Origin: Cristatella mucedo
Taxonomy: Eukaryota > Bryozoa > Phylactolaemata > Cristatellidae
Length of the DNA: 60,000 nt
Direction: 5' to 3'
Assembly (NCBI GenBank): GCA_009760855.2
Contig: WPIO01000018.1
Span: 2,727,501-2,787,500 of the forward strand
Shown here: piece after piece, positions 58,345 to 60,000 of the stretch
How the letters are laid out: the number at the start of each line of letters is the position of its first letter
Position numbering within the stretch: position 1 is the first letter of the stretch
Program-made: the position numbers and the translations under genes
The notes under the pieces: model-generated
Told to the model about the DNA's origin: nothing
The model's database searches: none
The model's input: the letters and a program-made list of their open reading frames with translations, nothing else

Positions 58345-59290
58345 AAGTAATTCAGTGTAATGTATATCTGTCTGTAATTCTACAAAGCCATAAAGACTAA
58401 GTGAGGGGTTTGCAGGGGAGTTTTCCATAGCGCACTCACAGCCTGAGTGGTTTTCGGTACGTATGCGGTAGCCAAAAAAATTCATCTCACGCGAGAAAGA
58501 GAAATTGAGAAGAATAGCTCAGTCAGAAGAGCAGTTGAGGTGATAGGTATCGTGAAAGCAGCTGCTCGGGGCGGCTGTAAAGGAGACGGTCGCCAGCAGG
58601 AGAAAAGATGTCGTTGCATAATAGCTGCGGAAATGAGTCTCACAGTCTTGGACCTGCAGAGCAAAAACATTTTTTGCCAACAAACTTTAAGCGTAGGAAT
58701 GGAACAGCTAATTTATCGTCCATAGAAGACCCGAGGCCATGATGAGGTTGAGATTGGTGCAGCAGTTCAGCTAGGCATGAAGGAACCAAGCCGTGGCGGG
58801 CGTAACCTTGAGGGTTAACGTAATAACTTTAATCTGAATCCGTTCCACCGAAGCCATCGCAGCTTCCTCAGCCAAGAAGACGTGTAGCTGAACATCTGGG
58901 ATTTTTTTACTAGCCTTGCAGCCATATTAATCACCGGCTGCAGCAGTCTAATGGGTTTTTTTCGGTAGCTCGGCCAAAATAGAATTGCAAGGACCCAGCC
59001 TAGACCATACGAGGGAGCAAGTTAAATCTTTTGCCAGCCGCGTAAGGAAGGAAGGAAGGTCCCTCATCTTAGACGCTATGGCTAGCAGTGGAGGTAGTCC
59101 TCTTAATGAAACTTTCAAAATTTAGGCAGTTGTTAAATACAACACCCAAATTCCGAACACCCGAGGACGGTCGGACAACAGCATGACCTATTCTAAGAGC
59201 TAATGACACTAGTCCAACCGCACGTTTGGTGGGTGACCTTTCATTAGCAGTTTGATTTTATTGTCATTAAGTTTAAGGACATTTGCAGAC
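58345..59290 (-). mobile_element. LINE A copy, C-terminal half, decayed
   Basis: Minus-strand pieces in order are: VLKLNDNKIKLLMKGHP (about 59270-59220), CNSILAELPKK (58980) and IQIKVITLTLK (58830-58800). PATAWFLHA corresponds to HGLAPSYLA. IN-LFHSYA and CFCSAGPR-like blocks follow. The 3' UTR occupies 58345-58500 and includes CGCACTCACAGCCTGAGTGG on the plus strand. Frames are broken many times. Truncated at the RT palm/C-terminal junction. Confidence 0.83.
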
Positions 59291-59519
59291 ATCCAGGGTC
59301 AAATTATAAAATTAAGTATTCAGTTATTAAGAAATTACGCAGCAGAGCGAAACAGAAGTAGCAAACACTCAGGTGTGCAAGAGTAGCAGCTCATGCAAAA
59401 GCACTATGAAAAACCATACCCGAAGGCGTCGTTGATGCGATAACGAAACGAATAAAGAACTGAGTCGAGAGTTCGTTAATACGTAGAGCTCAGACGAAGG
59501 AGACCCGTGAGTGCGTAAG

Positions 59520-59737
59520 TAGTGCGAGAGCGACTTGTGTGCGTGAGCGCTCGTGTAAGTCTGTGCGTCTATGTGTGTCTAGGTGTGCATGCGTGTGTAT
59601 GCGTGCGCACGCACGCGTGTATGTGTGTGTGTGCGTGTGTGCGTGCGTGCGTGCGTGTGTGTGTGTGTGTGTGTGTGCGTGTGTGTGGTGTGTGCGTGCG
59701 TGCGTGCGTGCGTGCGTGCGTGTGTGTGTGTGGTGTG

Positions 59738-59769
<32 letters not shown>

Positions 59770-59835
59770 TGTGTGTGCGTGTGCGTGTGCGCGCGCGTGT
59801 GCGCGCGCGTGTGTGTGTGTGCGTATGTGCATGCG
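59520..59835. repeat. (TG/CG)n compound microsatellite
   Basis: About 300 bases of GTGTGC, GTGC and GTGCGTGC units with GCGCGC patches. Alternating purine-pyrimidine sequence of this kind can adopt Z-DNA. Frames in it are artefacts. Confidence 0.95.
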
Positions 59836-60000
59836 TGGGCGAATATGCGTGCCCAGCCAAAGCTGCATGTCGCCAGGCGACAACTTTATGAGAAGAACGA
59901 CGTGAAAAATCTGCTACGCGTGTGGCGTAACTTTTCTGCATGAAGGACCGACTTAACACGTGTGGGGGATTGACAGCTACTTGACCTCACACCTCTCTTA

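Noticed and set aside
59520-59960. Cys/Val- and His/Thr-rich open frames
   Set aside because: They are translations of the TG/CG microsatellite in different frames.

Overview
This window looks like intergenic or intronic DNA from an animal (metazoan), probably an invertebrate. Three things point that way: a recognisable first coding exon of a cAMP-dependent protein kinase inhibitor (PKI, a metazoan family) at 42040-42205 with splice-like boundaries; many copies of CR1/L2-type LINE retrotransposons with FYADDT-type reverse transcriptase motifs; and tRNA-derived SINEs. There are no operons, ribosome binding sites or dense ORFs. I cannot name the species.

Most of what can be identified is mobile DNA. 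I distinguish two LINE families by sequence. LINE A has its best copy at 54520-56664, with others at 14870-16430, 16440-16645, 28928-29725, 31978-32185, 35165-35400, 45915-46060, 58070-58320 and 58345-59290. LINE B is older, with pieces at 1270-1760, 4186-4510, 6825-7620, 9660-9933, 26225-27130, 43925-45015, 49240-52100 and 53880-57110. The 49240-52100 copy keeps remains of the endonuclease, linker and reverse transcriptase. LINE A at 54.5-56.7 kb sits inside a LINE B copy, giving a relative age. Two SINE families occur: SINE1 (tRNA-like head, GCTCTTCTG...GCTATACAAA end) and SINE2 (tRNA-like head, with a 3' end matching that of LINE B). The match suggests that LINE B machinery mobilised SINE2.

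Non-coding structure is plentiful. A diverged satellite with a unit of about 170 bp appears at 3756-4185 and 20785-22015. A long inverted-repeat (foldback) element at 36208-36624 has a loop with telomere-like CCTAAAC words. There is an 82-bp palindrome at 34107-34188 and a cluster of perfect palindromes at 41752-41860, just upstream of the PKI exon. Long TA, CA, GA and CCG microsatellites are scattered throughout. CpG-rich stretches (about 7.7-8.7, 19.6-20.8, 31.4-32.0, 32.7-33.2, 37.5-42.6 kb) hold no other gene that I can recognise.

Layout: 1-10 kb, decayed LINE B, satellite, SINE and CCG repeat; 10-19 kb, sparse, with SINEs and a LINE A copy; 19-24 kb, GC-rich block, satellite, SINEs and a long TA repeat; 24-36 kb, LINE pieces and simple repeats; 36-43 kb, foldback element, GA-rich tracts, CpG-rich DNA and the PKI exon; 43-60 kb, dominated by LINE A and LINE B, ending in a TG/CG microsatellite. 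I found no novel multi-gene system. The points of most interest are the PKI exon, the SINE-LINE 3'-end sharing, the nested LINEs, the foldback element and the satellite.
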